NCBI GenBank assembly: GCA_022839105.1
Contig: JALHDH010000059.1
Coordinates: forward strand, 1,131-58,705
Source: a bacterium
GTDB lineage: Bacteria > Vulcanimicrobiota > Xenobia > Xenobiales > Xenobiaceae
Direction: 5' to 3'
DNA length: 57,575 nucleotides
Positions within the stretch are counted from its first letter, which is position 1. Each line of letters opens with the position of its first letter. The position numbers were made by a program, and so were the translations under genes. The notes beneath the pieces are model-generated. The model had not been told where the DNA came from, did no database searches, and saw only the letters and a list, made by a program, of their open reading frames with translations. Shown piece by piece: positions 33,244-42,027 of this stretch.

Positions 33244-34073
33244 ATCCCCTTGCCCCAGGAGACATCCAGGATGGGAATGGCCGAGCGGGTGATCTGGCGA
33301 AGCCCGCTCCCATCCGGATTCACCGTCCAGACCTGCCCCTCGCGCACGAAGGCCAGTTGCGTCCCGGCCGGACTCCAGGTCGGCGAGCTGATCCCCGGTT
33401 GATCCAGGAGGACCCGGCATTGCCGGGTGTAGAGATCGCAGATCTGGAGCTTTTCGTCCAGGATCACGGCCATCTCGGTCCCGGTCGTTCCCACGGCGGG
33501 CTGGGTGGCTCCCGTCAGGATCCTCTCGGGTTCCCCTCCTTCAAGCCTCAGGCTGAGCAGGCGGACCTCGCCCGAATAGTCGCTCTCGCTGAAGAGCAGC
33601 CTCGAGCCCACGGGAGAGAAGATCGGGAAACCCAGGTTCAAGGCCTCGTGGAGAATCTCGGCCTCTCCGCCGGCCCACTGGACCACCAGGCGGACCTTGC
33701 CCCGCCTCGGATAGCGCAGATAGGCCAGCCTTCTGCCCGTCGGATCCCAGGAGGCGCGCGAGACGGTTTCTGCGGTCTGCGAGACCTGCCGGTCGCTTTG
33801 GGTGATCAGGTCCAGGACATGCACCCGGGGAGGAGATCCTCGGAGATAGGCCAGGCTGCGGCCATCGGGGGCTGCTGCCGGCGAACGGGCCTCCTCCTCT
33901 CCCCCCAGGACCTGATGGACCCCGACCCCCAGGGGATCCGTCCACTCGATCCGGAAATGTCCCCGATCCTGGACCGTATAGTACAGCCTTCCCTCGACGG
34001 CAGCCGGCCGCGAGGAACAGGCCAGGGTCAGGGTCAACAGGCACAGGATCCCGAGCCAGCGTGGGTGTGTCAT
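33240..34073 (-). CDS. TolB/WD40-like beta-propeller lipoprotein
   Basis: A 277-aa lipoprotein with a lipobox at LTLAC (Cys19) and then repeats of the PD40/TolB type: APDGRSLAYLRG, SWDPTGRRLAYLRY, FPIFSPVGSRLLFSES, TWSPAGTQLAFVRE, and WTVNPDGSGLRQIT near the end. These form a partial beta-propeller that mediates envelope contacts. True TolB belongs with Tol-Pal; no other tol gene is nearby. The ATG overlaps the end of the SpoIID gene (ATGA), so the two probably act together at the cell wall. Confidence 0.8.
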   Translation of the reverse strand: MTHPRWLGILCLLTLTLACSSRPAAVEGRLYYTVQDRGHFRIEWTDPLGVGVHQVLGGEEEARSPAAAPDGRSLAYLRGSPPRVHVLDLITQSDRQVSQTAETVSRASWDPTGRRLAYLRYPRRGKVRLVVQWAGGEAEILHEALNLGFPIFSPVGSRLLFSESDYSGEVRLLSLRLEGGEPERILTGATQPAVGTTGTEMAVILDEKLQICDLYTRQCRVLLDQPGISSPTWSPAGTQLAFVREGQVWTVNPDGSGLRQITRSAIPILDVSWGKGI

Positions 34074-36154
34074 GGTCTGGAGACTTCCACCTCTCCCCCC
34101 CCCGTTCTGCGCACCGGAGCGCCCCCCTGGAGCGCCGGGAGGAGGATTTCCCCGATCTCCGAGACCTGCGCTCCAGGATAATAATGCTGCAGGATTTCGC
34201 GATATCCCTGCCCTCCCCGCGCCCGTCCGCCCGCCCCTTCCTGGCAGAGCCCGACTCCGTGCCCCCAGCCTCCGCCTCGGAAACGGATCCCGCCGGCCCT
34301 CTCCTCCAGGTAGAACAGCGTGCTGTTCAGGCCTCCGGCGCCGATCCTCCCGCCGCTGAACAACCAGCGGATCGAGTCTCCGTGCACCTGGACGCTGGCG
34401 CGTTCTCCTTGGATCAGGAGCGTGGCCACCCGGCCGTGAGGAGTGCGTTCCAGGACCTTCAGGGAGCGAAGCCGCCCCAGGTCGGGAGCCTGCTCTCCCA
34501 GCAGACGAGGCAGGGCCTGGGCCACCTTGGGCTCGAGATCCTCCAGGCTCCAGGTCTCCTCCCAACGGAATCGGCTGGCCCCCTCACACCAGGCCGGCGG
34601 CGGCTCGTCCAGGAATCGGCGCAGGACCGCCTCGTCGGCCAGGCTCCCGCCCACCGGCAGGGGCTCCCGGGTATCCGGCCCGCCGGGGAGGGCCTCCACC
34701 CGGGTCCCCCCGGGCCAGACGGCCTCAGGCGCCTCGCCGACCCCTCCGCAGACCGCGTGGTAGGTGGCCGCCAGGGGGCTGCCCTGATTCAGGAGGATCC
34801 TCCCTCGGGTCTGCGCGATGGCTTCCCCGACGGCGGGATTCTCACTGGCCAGACCCTCATAGACGTGGCAGTGGACGGTCGCGCAGAGGTCATGGCCCTG
34901 GGCCCGGTGTCTTCCCAGGTGAGCCAGCGTGAAGGAGCGGGCCACCACCGCCATGGCGCGGAGGGCCTGGGGGGGGAACCAGGCCGGCATCTCGTTGGGC
35001 ACCACGCCGCGCAGATAGGACTCCAGGGGAAGCCGATTGCTCACCCGAACGGAATCCGACCCGGGCTCCAGGCACAAGGCGCCCCTCCAGGCCGACCAGC
35101 GATAGGTCCCGTTGGGGTTCATCCGCACCAGTTCCAGCCAGGGGCTTCCCTTCAGGCAGATCGGAGCCTCCGAGCGGGTCAGCAGTCGGCCCTGGCGATC
35201 GAAGAGCGCGATCGCCGGTGGCCTGCCCACGGTTCGGATGGCCCGGATCCGGACCTCGCGGGCCGAGCCTGCGCCCCAGCTCAAGCCCTCGGTGGCAGCC
35301 ACCAGCGCCTCGCCGGTCAGGGCGGAAAGCCCGACCGAGACCTGGACGGATTCCGGTGTCTCGGACTCCTCCTGGAAGGGCATCCCAGGACGGACCCGAG
35401 CCCCGGACCGGGGCGGACCGCTCGGCTTCCACCCGGGCAGGAGCCTCTCCAGGAGCTGGCCGAGCAAGCCCGTCACCTCGGCAGAATCGGAATTCTCAGG
35501 AGCGAACAGGGAGAACCCGGCATAGATCCCGGCAGGTGTCTGCAGGATCGCGGGCGAGCCCTCGGCATCCGCGAAACGCGCCAGGACCCGGGCCTGTGGA
35601 CGGACCCGGACCAGCATGGCCTCCGGTCGCCCCAGCAGCATCCTGCCGCCGCCCAGGGTCTCCTCCAGGACCAGTCCGGCCTCGAAGTCGACGCCAGACC
35701 AGCGGTGGAAGTCGACTCCGAAGCAATCCGAAAGGGCGAATCCGGGCGATGGCCAGGGCCGGTTGGCCTCGTCACGATAGGAGGTCTGGCCGGTGGCCAG
35801 GATCCGACCTCCCGAGGCGACGTGGCGGTGCACGGCCTGGACCGTGGCCGGCGACATCAATCGGACGTCCGCCAGCACCAGCAGATCCCCCTTCCAAAGT
35901 CCCGCCTCCAGCTCTTCGGGGGCAAGCCGATGAACCTTCAGGCCCAGCCGACGGAGGCTGGCCTCCGCTCCGTCCAGATTCCAGGCGGCCCGCCAGCCTC
36001 CGGCCTGCAGGGTCGGCTCGGAGTGCAGCACCCCGATCGCAGGCCGGCGCGGCGGGCCGCCTCCTCGGGGAGCCTCCAGGGCCTCCTGCGCGCATGCTGC
36101 GACGCCCAGCGCCGCCATCAGGACGAAGACCCAGGGCAGGATCCGGACCGGCAC
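34070..36154 (-). CDS. SpoIID/LytB-domain lipoprotein with amidotransferase-like N-terminus
   Basis: A 694-aa protein with a lipobox at VAAC (Cys21). Residues about 38-250 resemble a class-I amidotransferase-like or glycosidase-associated fold (DLLVLADVRLMSP; GGRILATGQTSYRDE). Residues 300-690 are a SpoIID/LytB domain: LPLESYLRGVVPNEMPAWFP, ALRAMAVVARSFTLAH, and the late WGHGVGLCQEGA. SpoIID is a lytic transglycosylase that trims denuded glycan. It starts with GTG three bases after murQ, which recycles the muropeptides such lytic enzymes release. Confidence 0.87.
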   Translation of the reverse strand: MPVRILPWVFVLMAALGVAACAQEALEAPRGGGPPRRPAIGVLHSEPTLQAGGWRAAWNLDGAEASLRRLGLKVHRLAPEELEAGLWKGDLLVLADVRLMSPATVQAVHRHVASGGRILATGQTSYRDEANRPWPSPGFALSDCFGVDFHRWSGVDFEAGLVLEETLGGGRMLLGRPEAMLVRVRPQARVLARFADAEGSPAILQTPAGIYAGFSLFAPENSDSAEVTGLLGQLLERLLPGWKPSGPPRSGARVRPGMPFQEESETPESVQVSVGLSALTGEALVAATEGLSWGAGSAREVRIRAIRTVGRPPAIALFDRQGRLLTRSEAPICLKGSPWLELVRMNPNGTYRWSAWRGALCLEPGSDSVRVSNRLPLESYLRGVVPNEMPAWFPPQALRAMAVVARSFTLAHLGRHRAQGHDLCATVHCHVYEGLASENPAVGEAIAQTRGRILLNQGSPLAATYHAVCGGVGEAPEAVWPGGTRVEALPGGPDTREPLPVGGSLADEAVLRRFLDEPPPAWCEGASRFRWEETWSLEDLEPKVAQALPRLLGEQAPDLGRLRSLKVLERTPHGRVATLLIQGERASVQVHGDSIRWLFSGGRIGAGGLNSTLFYLEERAGGIRFRGGGWGHGVGLCQEGAGGRARGGQGYREILQHYYPGAQVSEIGEILLPALQGGAPVRRTGGGEVEVSRP

Positions 36155-36157
36155 CCT

Positions 36158-37006
36158 TCAGGCGCCGTCCGCGAGGGTCAGGGCCCGGCGCAGGTCCCAG
36201 TCCGAGCCTTCCAGGAGATCTGCGGCCTGATCGGGGGAAAGGTCGGTCCTCTGGCAGAGGATCCGGACCTGCCTCTCGCGGAGCTTGGCGGAATTGGCCC
36301 GCACGTCCACCATCAGGTTCCCCAGGCAATGGCCAAGCCGGACCATGGTCGCGGTGGAGATCATGTTCAGGACCATCTTGGTGGCCGTCCCTGCCTTCAG
36401 GCGGGTGGAACCGGTCAGGACCTCGGGACCGACGGCCAGAAGCACGGGGTGCTCGCATTCCCCGGCCAGCGGGGTTTCCGGACTGCAGAAGAGGGCTCCC
36501 GTTCCGGCCCCGACCTCGCGGGCCCGGCGCAGGGCTCCCAGAACGTAGGGGGTGCGTCCGGAGGCCGACAGTCCCAGCACGAAATCCCCTTCGCCGAGTC
36601 CCCGGGAATCGAGTTCCACCGCTGCGGCCCGGGGATCGTCCTCGGCATGCTCGACCGCCCGGCCGAAGGCCTGCATGCCTCCTGCCAGCAGGGCCTGGAC
36701 CCGCTCGGGTGGAGTCCCGAAGGTCGGAGGACACTCCGCAGCGTCCAGGGCCCCGAGCCGACCGCTGGTTCCCGCCCCCACGTAGAAGAGGCGCCCACCG
36801 GCGGCCAGGCGGTCGATCACGGCCTCGATCAGGGGAACCACGGCAGGCAGGGCTTCCCGGACCACCTCCACCACCCGGGCGTCCTCCCGATTCATCAAGG
36901 CCAGGATCTCGGGTACCGCCAGGCGGTCCAGGTCCACGCTGTCAGGGTGAGAGGATTCAGTCAATGCGGGTCGGGATTCCACGGGGCCTCCGGAAGTGCG
37001 ATTCAA
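36158..37006 (-). CDS. murQ: N-acetylmuramic acid 6-phosphate etherase MurQ
   Basis: Cleaves the lactyl ether of MurNAc-6-phosphate to give GlcNAc-6-phosphate in peptidoglycan recycling. 282 aa with LTESSHPDSVDLD, VGAGTSGRLGALDAAECPP (SIS phosphosugar pocket), GLSASGRTPYV and TRLKAGTATKMVLNMIST, all typical of MurQ. The TTG start at 37006 overlaps the upstream stop; a GTG at 36982 with GGAGG four bases upstream is a strong alternative. Followed immediately by SpoIID. Confidence 0.95.
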   Translation of the reverse strand: MNRTSGGPVESRPALTESSHPDSVDLDRLAVPEILALMNREDARVVEVVREALPAVVPLIEAVIDRLAAGGRLFYVGAGTSGRLGALDAAECPPTFGTPPERVQALLAGGMQAFGRAVEHAEDDPRAAAVELDSRGLGEGDFVLGLSASGRTPYVLGALRRAREVGAGTGALFCSPETPLAGECEHPVLLAVGPEVLTGSTRLKAGTATKMVLNMISTATMVRLGHCLGNLMVDVRANSAKLRERQVRILCQRTDLSPDQAADLLEGSDWDLRRALTLADGA

Positions 37007-37917
37007 TGCCAGGCGCTCTTGCGCAAGGGTTTGGACTCGGGCACCTCGACCCGCGCCGAACGGGCCAGCTCGGCCCGGATGATGTTCAGGGCCACGGTGG
37101 CCACCATGAAGAGTCCGAGCATGTCCGCCCCGGTCACATGGGCCTTGAACAGGAAGAGGATGGCCAGGTAGGCCACGAAGCCACCGATGCCGACCAGCAT
37201 GACCTCACCCCGGGTGGCCGGGCCCGGCATGCTGAAGATCGGGGCCAGTTCCCGCATATACCCTCCACCCAGGATGGGGTGATCCGTCAGGACGCGCCAA
37301 GGCAGGATCTTGTTGCCGACCATCCCGATCAGGGTCACGATCCCGGCCAGCACGACCCAGGCCAGGAAATGGATCTCGCCGCACATCGAGAGCAGGAGCT
37401 GATGGAGATCCCCCACCATCCGGTAGGGCACGAGGACCATCAGGCTGGCCACCGCATAGGGAATCCAGGGGCGAACCGAGCCATCCCTCGGATCCGAGAG
37501 GACCTTCTCGTCCAGACCGAAATAGGGCAGCTTCTGGACCGCCGCCACGCAGACCACCACGGTGAAGTTCAGCAGGACCACGTACAGACAGAGGGCCAGG
37601 GCGGCCATGCCCAGGACGTTGGGAAAGGCGGTGCGGAAGAAGGCCAGCATCACCAGACCCGCCCCGATGAGTCCCAGGGCGATGTTCTGGAAGAGCGGGG
37701 TGTCATTCACCCGCCGGTGGACCCACAAGACCATGATTCCCAGGAGCAGGCAGAGCAGGAAGTTCTCGACGCTGTTGGCCACGTAGGGATAGAAGAAGCT
37801 GCCGGGCTTGAGGAACTGGCTGGGATCGAAGGGGTTGACCAGGCGGCTGACGATGGCCTCGTGGACGGCAATCTGCTGGTAGCCTTCAAAAGACTCCTGG
37901 GCCAGGAAGAGCATCAT
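37003..37917 (-). CDS. Seven-TM membrane protein of unknown function
   Basis: A 304-aa protein with about seven helices from residue 48 on (ENFLLCLLLGIMVLWVHRR, QNIALGLIGAGLVMLAFFRT and five more). The ATG at 37917 has GGAGGAG five bases upstream and overlaps the upstream stop (ATGA). A periplasmic or cytosolic N-terminal stretch holds FYPYVANSVENF. No transporter motif seen. Position between a secreted protein and murQ suggests a cell-wall role, but nothing proves it. Confidence 0.7.
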   Translation of the reverse strand: MMLFLAQESFEGYQQIAVHEAIVSRLVNPFDPSQFLKPGSFFYPYVANSVENFLLCLLLGIMVLWVHRRVNDTPLFQNIALGLIGAGLVMLAFFRTAFPNVLGMAALALCLYVVLLNFTVVVCVAAVQKLPYFGLDEKVLSDPRDGSVRPWIPYAVASLMVLVPYRMVGDLHQLLLSMCGEIHFLAWVVLAGIVTLIGMVGNKILPWRVLTDHPILGGGYMRELAPIFSMPGPATRGEVMLVGIGGFVAYLAILFLFKAHVTGADMLGLFMVATVALNIIRAELARSARVEVPESKPLRKSAWH

Positions 37918-39647
37918 CTGTTCTCCTCCGATTCCTCTCTCTCCACGCCAGGGATGGGACCAGGCCATTCCAGGAAGGCAACCCCCCCGGGGGGCATCTC
38001 CAACCAGACCCGCCCCCGGCGATCCGTCGAGAGGCGGGCGGGAATCGGGTTGCCCATCCCGCTGAGCAGCAGCCAGGACGGGGAATTCCCCTCCTCCTCA
38101 AGCTCCTCCATCCGGATTCGCAGGGGTTCAGAGTTGAGGCCCTTCAAAGCCAGGATCTCCCGCCCGTCCTGGAGGGTCAACCACCGCCTGGCCACGGCGG
38201 GTTGAACCAGGACCGAGTCCAGCACCGCCGGTTGGCGCATCAGGAGCCCCGAGAAGCGGATCCCGAACGAATGAGGGCCCTGACGGAGGTGTCGGGGCCC
38301 GGCCACCAGGTCCACGTCCACGAAGGGGTCGTCGCTGGCGCCGCCCAGGTTGACCTGGAAGATCCGGTCCCCGTCGATCCTCATCATGACCGAGACCAGT
38401 CCCCCCGAGACCCCGCTCTTCAGGAAGCAGAGATAGAAGAGATACTCGTCCTCGCGATCGACGTCGAAGCGCATCCAGAACATGTTCTCGCGCCCGACGA
38501 CGGCCAGTCGGCCGGGAGTGCCTCCGGGATAGCGGATGGGGACGCCCTCGAAGGCCTTCTCGACCGCCCGCCCGTCCTCGGCTTCGACCACCAGGGTCCC
38601 GAAGGGAGGCCGAAGATCCCTGGCTCCGACCCAACGCCCGGCTCCAGCCCGGCCCACATGCCGGTTCACCATCACCCGGGCGGCCTCGAAGAGGGGGCCT
38701 TCCCCCTGCAGGCGGACCGCGGCCAGGCCGGTCAGGTCCGAGAAGACCTGTTTGGGAACCGCCTGATGCAGACACGCCAGGTTCTCGACCACGGCGGCCA
38801 CGCTGCGCGGATTGGAGGCTTCATGTTCCGGTCGGGGCGCGAAACCGTAGGGGATCCGACCCGATACGGCCAGATGGGCCAGAAGACCCAATCCTTCGCG
38901 TTCCGCCGAGGCCAGCAGGCTGGAGTCCGCCAGCACCTGTCCGGCCCGGGACAGAGCCGAGACGACATGGTTTCGCTCCACGACCCAGGAAAGACCGGCA
39001 ACCGGATTGCCCGTGCCGGGTTCGACGAAGGTGCGCGGTCGTCCCTGATCGGTCACTGCCGAGAGGTGGGCCCCGAAGGGATACCTTGAGAAATCCCCGC
39101 GCAGCAGGTTCTTGAGGCCTTCCGCCCCCTTGCGGATTCGGTCCGAGCGCTCTCGAGCGGATGGAGGCTCGTCCAAGGCGATCCAGGTCAGCACCGCCTG
39201 GGCCAGGACATCCGGACGCCCGCGCACCCAGAGCGGCTCCTGGAATCCGTGGACCTTGGTGAACCGTCCGGAATCCTCCAGCCAGGCCGCCACGGGTTCG
39301 ACCAGGCCTTCCGCGGCCCGGGCCATCCGGTCGGCCAGGCCGGGATCCGTGCTGCGCAGGGCCAGGGCCCCCTCCGCCAGGGCGCGGGCGACCGCGGTCC
39401 CTTCGAAGGTCCCCGGCTCGACCCGGGACTCCAGGAGATCCGAAAGGACTTCCCGGACCTGTGCGGCGGGGACCTCGCGGGACTGCAATCCGAGCACGGC
39501 GGCGCGGGCCACGAAGGCCATCGCCTCGGGCTCCATCCCGGACCAGGACAGGACGGGGCGAAGGGCAGGTGCCTGGACGGCGGGGGGCGCCGCCCAGGTG
39601 GGAAGTGCAAGAAGCAGGATGGCCAGTGCCATGAGGGTCCGATTCAT
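37914..39647 (-). CDS. Large secreted hypothetical protein
   Basis: A 577-aa protein with a signal peptide (residues 1-19, TLMALAILLLALPTWA). Residues 30-320 are mostly helical with repeated helix pairs, like an alpha/alpha barrel of polysaccharide-active enzymes; residues 340-560 are beta-rich (VGRENMFWMRFDVDREDEYL; RIDGDRIFQVNLGG) like a carbohydrate-binding module. I cannot see a catalytic acid pair with confidence. It is coupled to the 7-TM protein by ATGA. Confidence 0.65.
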   Translation of the reverse strand: MNRTLMALAILLLALPTWAAPPAVQAPALRPVLSWSGMEPEAMAFVARAAVLGLQSREVPAAQVREVLSDLLESRVEPGTFEGTAVARALAEGALALRSTDPGLADRMARAAEGLVEPVAAWLEDSGRFTKVHGFQEPLWVRGRPDVLAQAVLTWIALDEPPSARERSDRIRKGAEGLKNLLRGDFSRYPFGAHLSAVTDQGRPRTFVEPGTGNPVAGLSWVVERNHVVSALSRAGQVLADSSLLASAEREGLGLLAHLAVSGRIPYGFAPRPEHEASNPRSVAAVVENLACLHQAVPKQVFSDLTGLAAVRLQGEGPLFEAARVMVNRHVGRAGAGRWVGARDLRPPFGTLVVEAEDGRAVEKAFEGVPIRYPGGTPGRLAVVGRENMFWMRFDVDREDEYLFYLCFLKSGVSGGLVSVMMRIDGDRIFQVNLGGASDDPFVDVDLVAGPRHLRQGPHSFGIRFSGLLMRQPAVLDSVLVQPAVARRWLTLQDGREILALKGLNSEPLRIRMEELEEEGNSPSWLLLSGMGNPIPARLSTDRRGRVWLEMPPGGVAFLEWPGPIPGVEREESEENR

Positions 39648-39750
39648 CTCGGGACGGTTCTCGCCAGGGCCACAGTCCCCTGCCCATCAGGGCACTCCGT
39701 GCCCGAAGTCCGGCTTGAGCGAGCCGAAAGCCCGCGTCCTGGGACCCCTC

Positions 39751-40431
39751 TCAGGGGTCCAGGCCCGGCAGGCCCGGGGGGGAGGCGGCCTGGACGGGAG
39801 CCAGGGGGATTTCGGGTTCCAGGACTTCCGGGGACGGGAGGGTGGGGTCCGGGGTCGGCTCCGGTCCCCTCCCGGATTCTTCGATCAGGAAGCGGCCCCC
39901 GGCCAGGTCGATGGTCTGGGCTCCGCGATCATAGCGGGCCTGATCCGAGAAGGCCCGACGATTTCCCTGGCGGACCCGGACCTGCCCGCGAGCCTCCCCA
40001 AGTCCCTTCACCCAGGAATACTCCAACTCGGCGCAGGTCAAGACGGCGGGAGTCCGGCGATCTCCTCCCGGGGCCTTCTCGGTCAGCATCCGGACATTGC
40101 CGTTGAGCAGGGCACGCTGCTCGCCATACCAGACCTTCATCCGATTTCCGACCAGGGTGCTGCCGGGCTGGGCGATCCGCACGCCTCCCTGGAACTCGGC
40201 GACGAGACTCTCGGTGTGATACCAGGCGTAGGGGGCCGTCATGACGGTGTCACCGGATTCGATCCGGACATGCCCGATCAGCCGGACCTGTTTCCGGGTC
40301 TCGTCGTAATCCATGCGATCTGCGTGGATCTTGATCTCCCGTCGGCTCTCGGGCCGTTCCTCGGCCAGGACGGGAAGGACCGCTCCCAGAAGGGCGATCA
40401 CCATCAGGGGGAGCAGAAGGCCAGCTCGCAT
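39751..40431 (-). CDS. LptA/OstA-like periplasmic protein
   Basis: A 226-aa exported protein (signal peptide 1-23, ending LAEERP). The core is the OstA/LptA beta-jellyroll with IHADRMDYDETRKQVRLIGHVRI, MTAPYAWYHTESLVAEFQGGVRI and LVGNRMKVWYGEQRALLNGNVRM, which bridges LPS from the inner to the outer membrane. This supports an LPS-like diderm envelope. A Pro-rich tail of about 30 residues follows. No lptB or lptC neighbour here. An LptC-like or other OstA-domain role is possible. Confidence 0.78.
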   Translation of the reverse strand: MRAGLLLPLMVIALLGAVLPVLAEERPESRREIKIHADRMDYDETRKQVRLIGHVRIESGDTVMTAPYAWYHTESLVAEFQGGVRIAQPGSTLVGNRMKVWYGEQRALLNGNVRMLTEKAPGGDRRTPAVLTCAELEYSWVKGLGEARGQVRVRQGNRRAFSDQARYDRGAQTIDLAGGRFLIEESGRGPEPTPDPTLPSPEVLEPEIPLAPVQAASPPGLPGLDP

Positions 40432-40595
40432 GTGGGGGAAGACTTCCTCGAATTCCAGGGCTGTGCAGCCGCAGGCCTGCCAGCGTTCATCCGATCACGA
40501 ACGCGCAACCGCCTGCCACCGGCAGCGGGATCGAGGGCACCTTCACCTTCGAAACCGTCTCACCTCCTGGTGAGAGGCAGCGGGACTCCTCAAAG

Positions 40596-40616
40596 CCTGA
40601 AAGGCATGCCTTCAGG
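40596..40616 (-). terminator. Near-perfect palindrome at the yqzL-like stop
   Basis: On the minus strand CCTGAAGGCATGCCTTTCAGG, a stem with one bulged base, spanning the stop codon of the yqzL-like gene, followed by CTTTG. It could attenuate transcription before the lptA-like gene or simply stabilise the message. Confidence 0.4.
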
Positions 40617-40716
40617 ACTCGGACGGATCGGAGAGGAGGTTCCTGTAGAGGATGTATGCCGTCGGCGATCCGGTGGCGGTGAAGATCTCCCAGAAAAGTT
40701 GCGGGTTGGTGCTCAA
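40612..40716 (-). CDS. YqzL-like microprotein (34 aa)
   Basis: A 34-aa protein read from TTG at 40716, with GGGAGG nine bases upstream. The core PQLFWEIFTATGSPTAYILY fits the YqzL family (short proteins with W-x-x-F-x-x-TG-x-x-x-AYLLY), best known from Bacillus between era and recO. Function unknown. A promoter at 40863-40891 and a 140-base leader precede it. It is short, so the family call rests on the core motif and a good ribosome site. Confidence 0.55.
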   Translation of the reverse strand: MSTNPQLFWEIFTATGSPTAYILYRNLLSDPSES

Positions 40717-40862
40717 GGTCCAAGGCCTCCCGTCTGGTTTCCGAGAATCCGGGACGCTCCATGGCGAAGGGGTCCCGGGGTCAAGAAGCTGTCTGCCCTC
40801 GTAGCCGGCCCCCCTGCCTGGGAGCCGGGATCGCCTCCAAGACGCTGTCAGACCACGTGCGG

Positions 40863-40891
40863 AGTATAGCACAGACGTACCAGGCGTGCAA
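40863..40891 (-). promoter_or_regulatory. Sigma70-type promoter before yqzL-like/lptA-like genes
   Basis: On the minus strand TTGCAC (40891-40886), a 17-base spacer, and TATACT (40868-40863). Predicted start near 40856, giving a leader of about 140 bases before the TTG at 40716. Separates the SpoU/S4 genes from the downstream lptA-like run. Confidence 0.7.
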
Positions 40892-40893
40892 CG

Positions 40894-40907
40894 CCAGAAA
40901 CATCTGG
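40894..40907. promoter_or_regulatory. Operator-like inverted repeat next to the -35 box
   Basis: CCAGA-AACA-TCTGG, a 5-bp dyad with a 4-base spacer, placed two bases upstream of the -35 box of the minus-strand promoter. The position fits an activator or repressor site; the protein is unknown. Confidence 0.35.
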
Positions 40908-40936
40908 TTCACAATCGGAGCGGACCGCGTCCTCCC

Positions 40937-41785
40937 TCAGGCCTCCAGAGCTCCTCTCTCCCCGGCCTGCAGGAGCCGACGGCGGCCCTCGAAGAGGATC
41001 ACCGCCGCCGCGGCCGCCACGTTGAGGGACTCGCAGTGCCCGGCCAGCGGGATGGTCAAGCGCGCGACGGCGGCGGCGCGACAGGACTGCGAGACCCCGC
41101 TGACCTCGGCACCCAGGACCAGGGCCATCCGAGCGGGCAGGCGCGCCTCGTAGAGGTCCTGCCCTCCATGGGCCTCGGCGCAGACCACTCCGAACCCCTT
41201 CTCTTCGAGTGCGTGCAGCAGCATCGGCGCCTGGTGGGGTTCCAGGCGCATCAGGGGGATCCTGAAGGTGGCGCCGGCCGCCGCGCGGACCGCACGGGGG
41301 TTGAAGGGATCCGCCCCCCCCAACAGGACCGCGCCTCCGGCGCCGGCGGCGCGCGCGGTGCGCAGAAGCGTGCCCGCATTGCCGGGGTCCTGGACGCCTT
41401 CCAGAAGCAGGACCAGATCGCCCCCAAGCGCCCGGTCGAGGTCGGTTTCGGGCAACCGGGCCAATCCGAGCAATCCCTGGCTGGTCCGCGTCGGGGAGAA
41501 GCGCTCGAGAAGCGCGGAGTCCAGAAGGGAGACCTCGACTCCCAGTCGGGCAGCCCGATGGGCCACGGGCCAGGCTTCCTCCGAGGCGTCCCGGGACACC
41601 AGCAGCCATTCCAGGGCCACCCCCGCGTCCAGGGCTTCAGCCAGCACGCGGGGGCCCTCCACCAGGAAGAGCCCGGAACGAGCCCGGCCCGACGGGGTAT
41701 CCAGTTCGCGCAGCCTCTTGAGGCGAGGGCTGTGTCGCCCCAGGATCGGAAAGTCCCCGTCCGTCTTCTCCAGCGGCTCGCTCAC
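40937..41785 (-). CDS. SpoU/TrmH-family RNA 2'-O-methyltransferase
   Basis: A 282-aa SPOUT methyltransferase for ribose methylation of rRNA or tRNA. An N-terminal substrate-binding domain (SGLFLVEGPRVLAEAL) precedes the knot domain with motif 1 LLEGVQDPGNAGTLLRTARAAGA, motif 2 LVLGAEVSGVS and motif 3 IPLAGHCESLNVAAAAAVILFE. The specific nucleotide is not predictable. The GTG at 41785 overlaps the S4 gene's stop (GTGA). Confidence 0.93.
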   Translation of the reverse strand: MSEPLEKTDGDFPILGRHSPRLKRLRELDTPSGRARSGLFLVEGPRVLAEALDAGVALEWLLVSRDASEEAWPVAHRAARLGVEVSLLDSALLERFSPTRTSQGLLGLARLPETDLDRALGGDLVLLLEGVQDPGNAGTLLRTARAAGAGGAVLLGGADPFNPRAVRAAAGATFRIPLMRLEPHQAPMLLHALEEKGFGVVCAEAHGGQDLYEARLPARMALVLGAEVSGVSQSCRAAAVARLTIPLAGHCESLNVAAAAAVILFEGRRRLLQAGERGALEA

Positions 41786-41988
41786 GGGGCGAGCCGCTCG
41801 GGGACGAGGAAGACCTGCCCGGCGACCTCCACCCGATCCCCGGCCACCAACTGGCGCCCGCGCCGGGTCTCCACCTCGCCGTTCACCAGGACTTCTCCCT
41901 GCTGGATCAGGACCTTGGCCTCTCCTCCGGTCCCGGCCAGGGAGACCCACTTGAGGAACTGACCGAGTCGGATCGTCTCGGATGCCAT
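41782..41988 (-). CDS. S4-domain RNA-binding protein, YbcJ/RlbA-type
   Basis: A 68-aa single S4 domain: TIRLGQFLKWVSLAGTGGEA, KVLIQQGEVLVNGEVETRRG and LVAGDRVEVAG. Stand-alone S4 proteins bind structured RNA such as rRNA and are tied to ribosome quality control in some groups. The ATG at 41988 has GGAG nine bases upstream; an ATG at 41997 would leave no spacing. Its fusion-like overlap with the methyltransferase points to joint RNA work. Confidence 0.9.
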   Translation of the reverse strand: MASETIRLGQFLKWVSLAGTGGEAKVLIQQGEVLVNGEVETRRGRQLVAGDRVEVAGQVFLVPERLAP

Positions 41989-42027
41989 GGCGCTCATCTC
42001 CTGGGGCCCTCTGCAGTCCTCAAGGAT

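Noticed and set aside
40487..40546. A 19-residue frame (ending GGCAFVIG) between the yqzL-like and lptA-like genes, downstream of a good AGGAGG
   Set aside because: The spacing from AGGAGG to the only GTG is too long, and nothing else supports translation. It may be checked with ribosome profiling.
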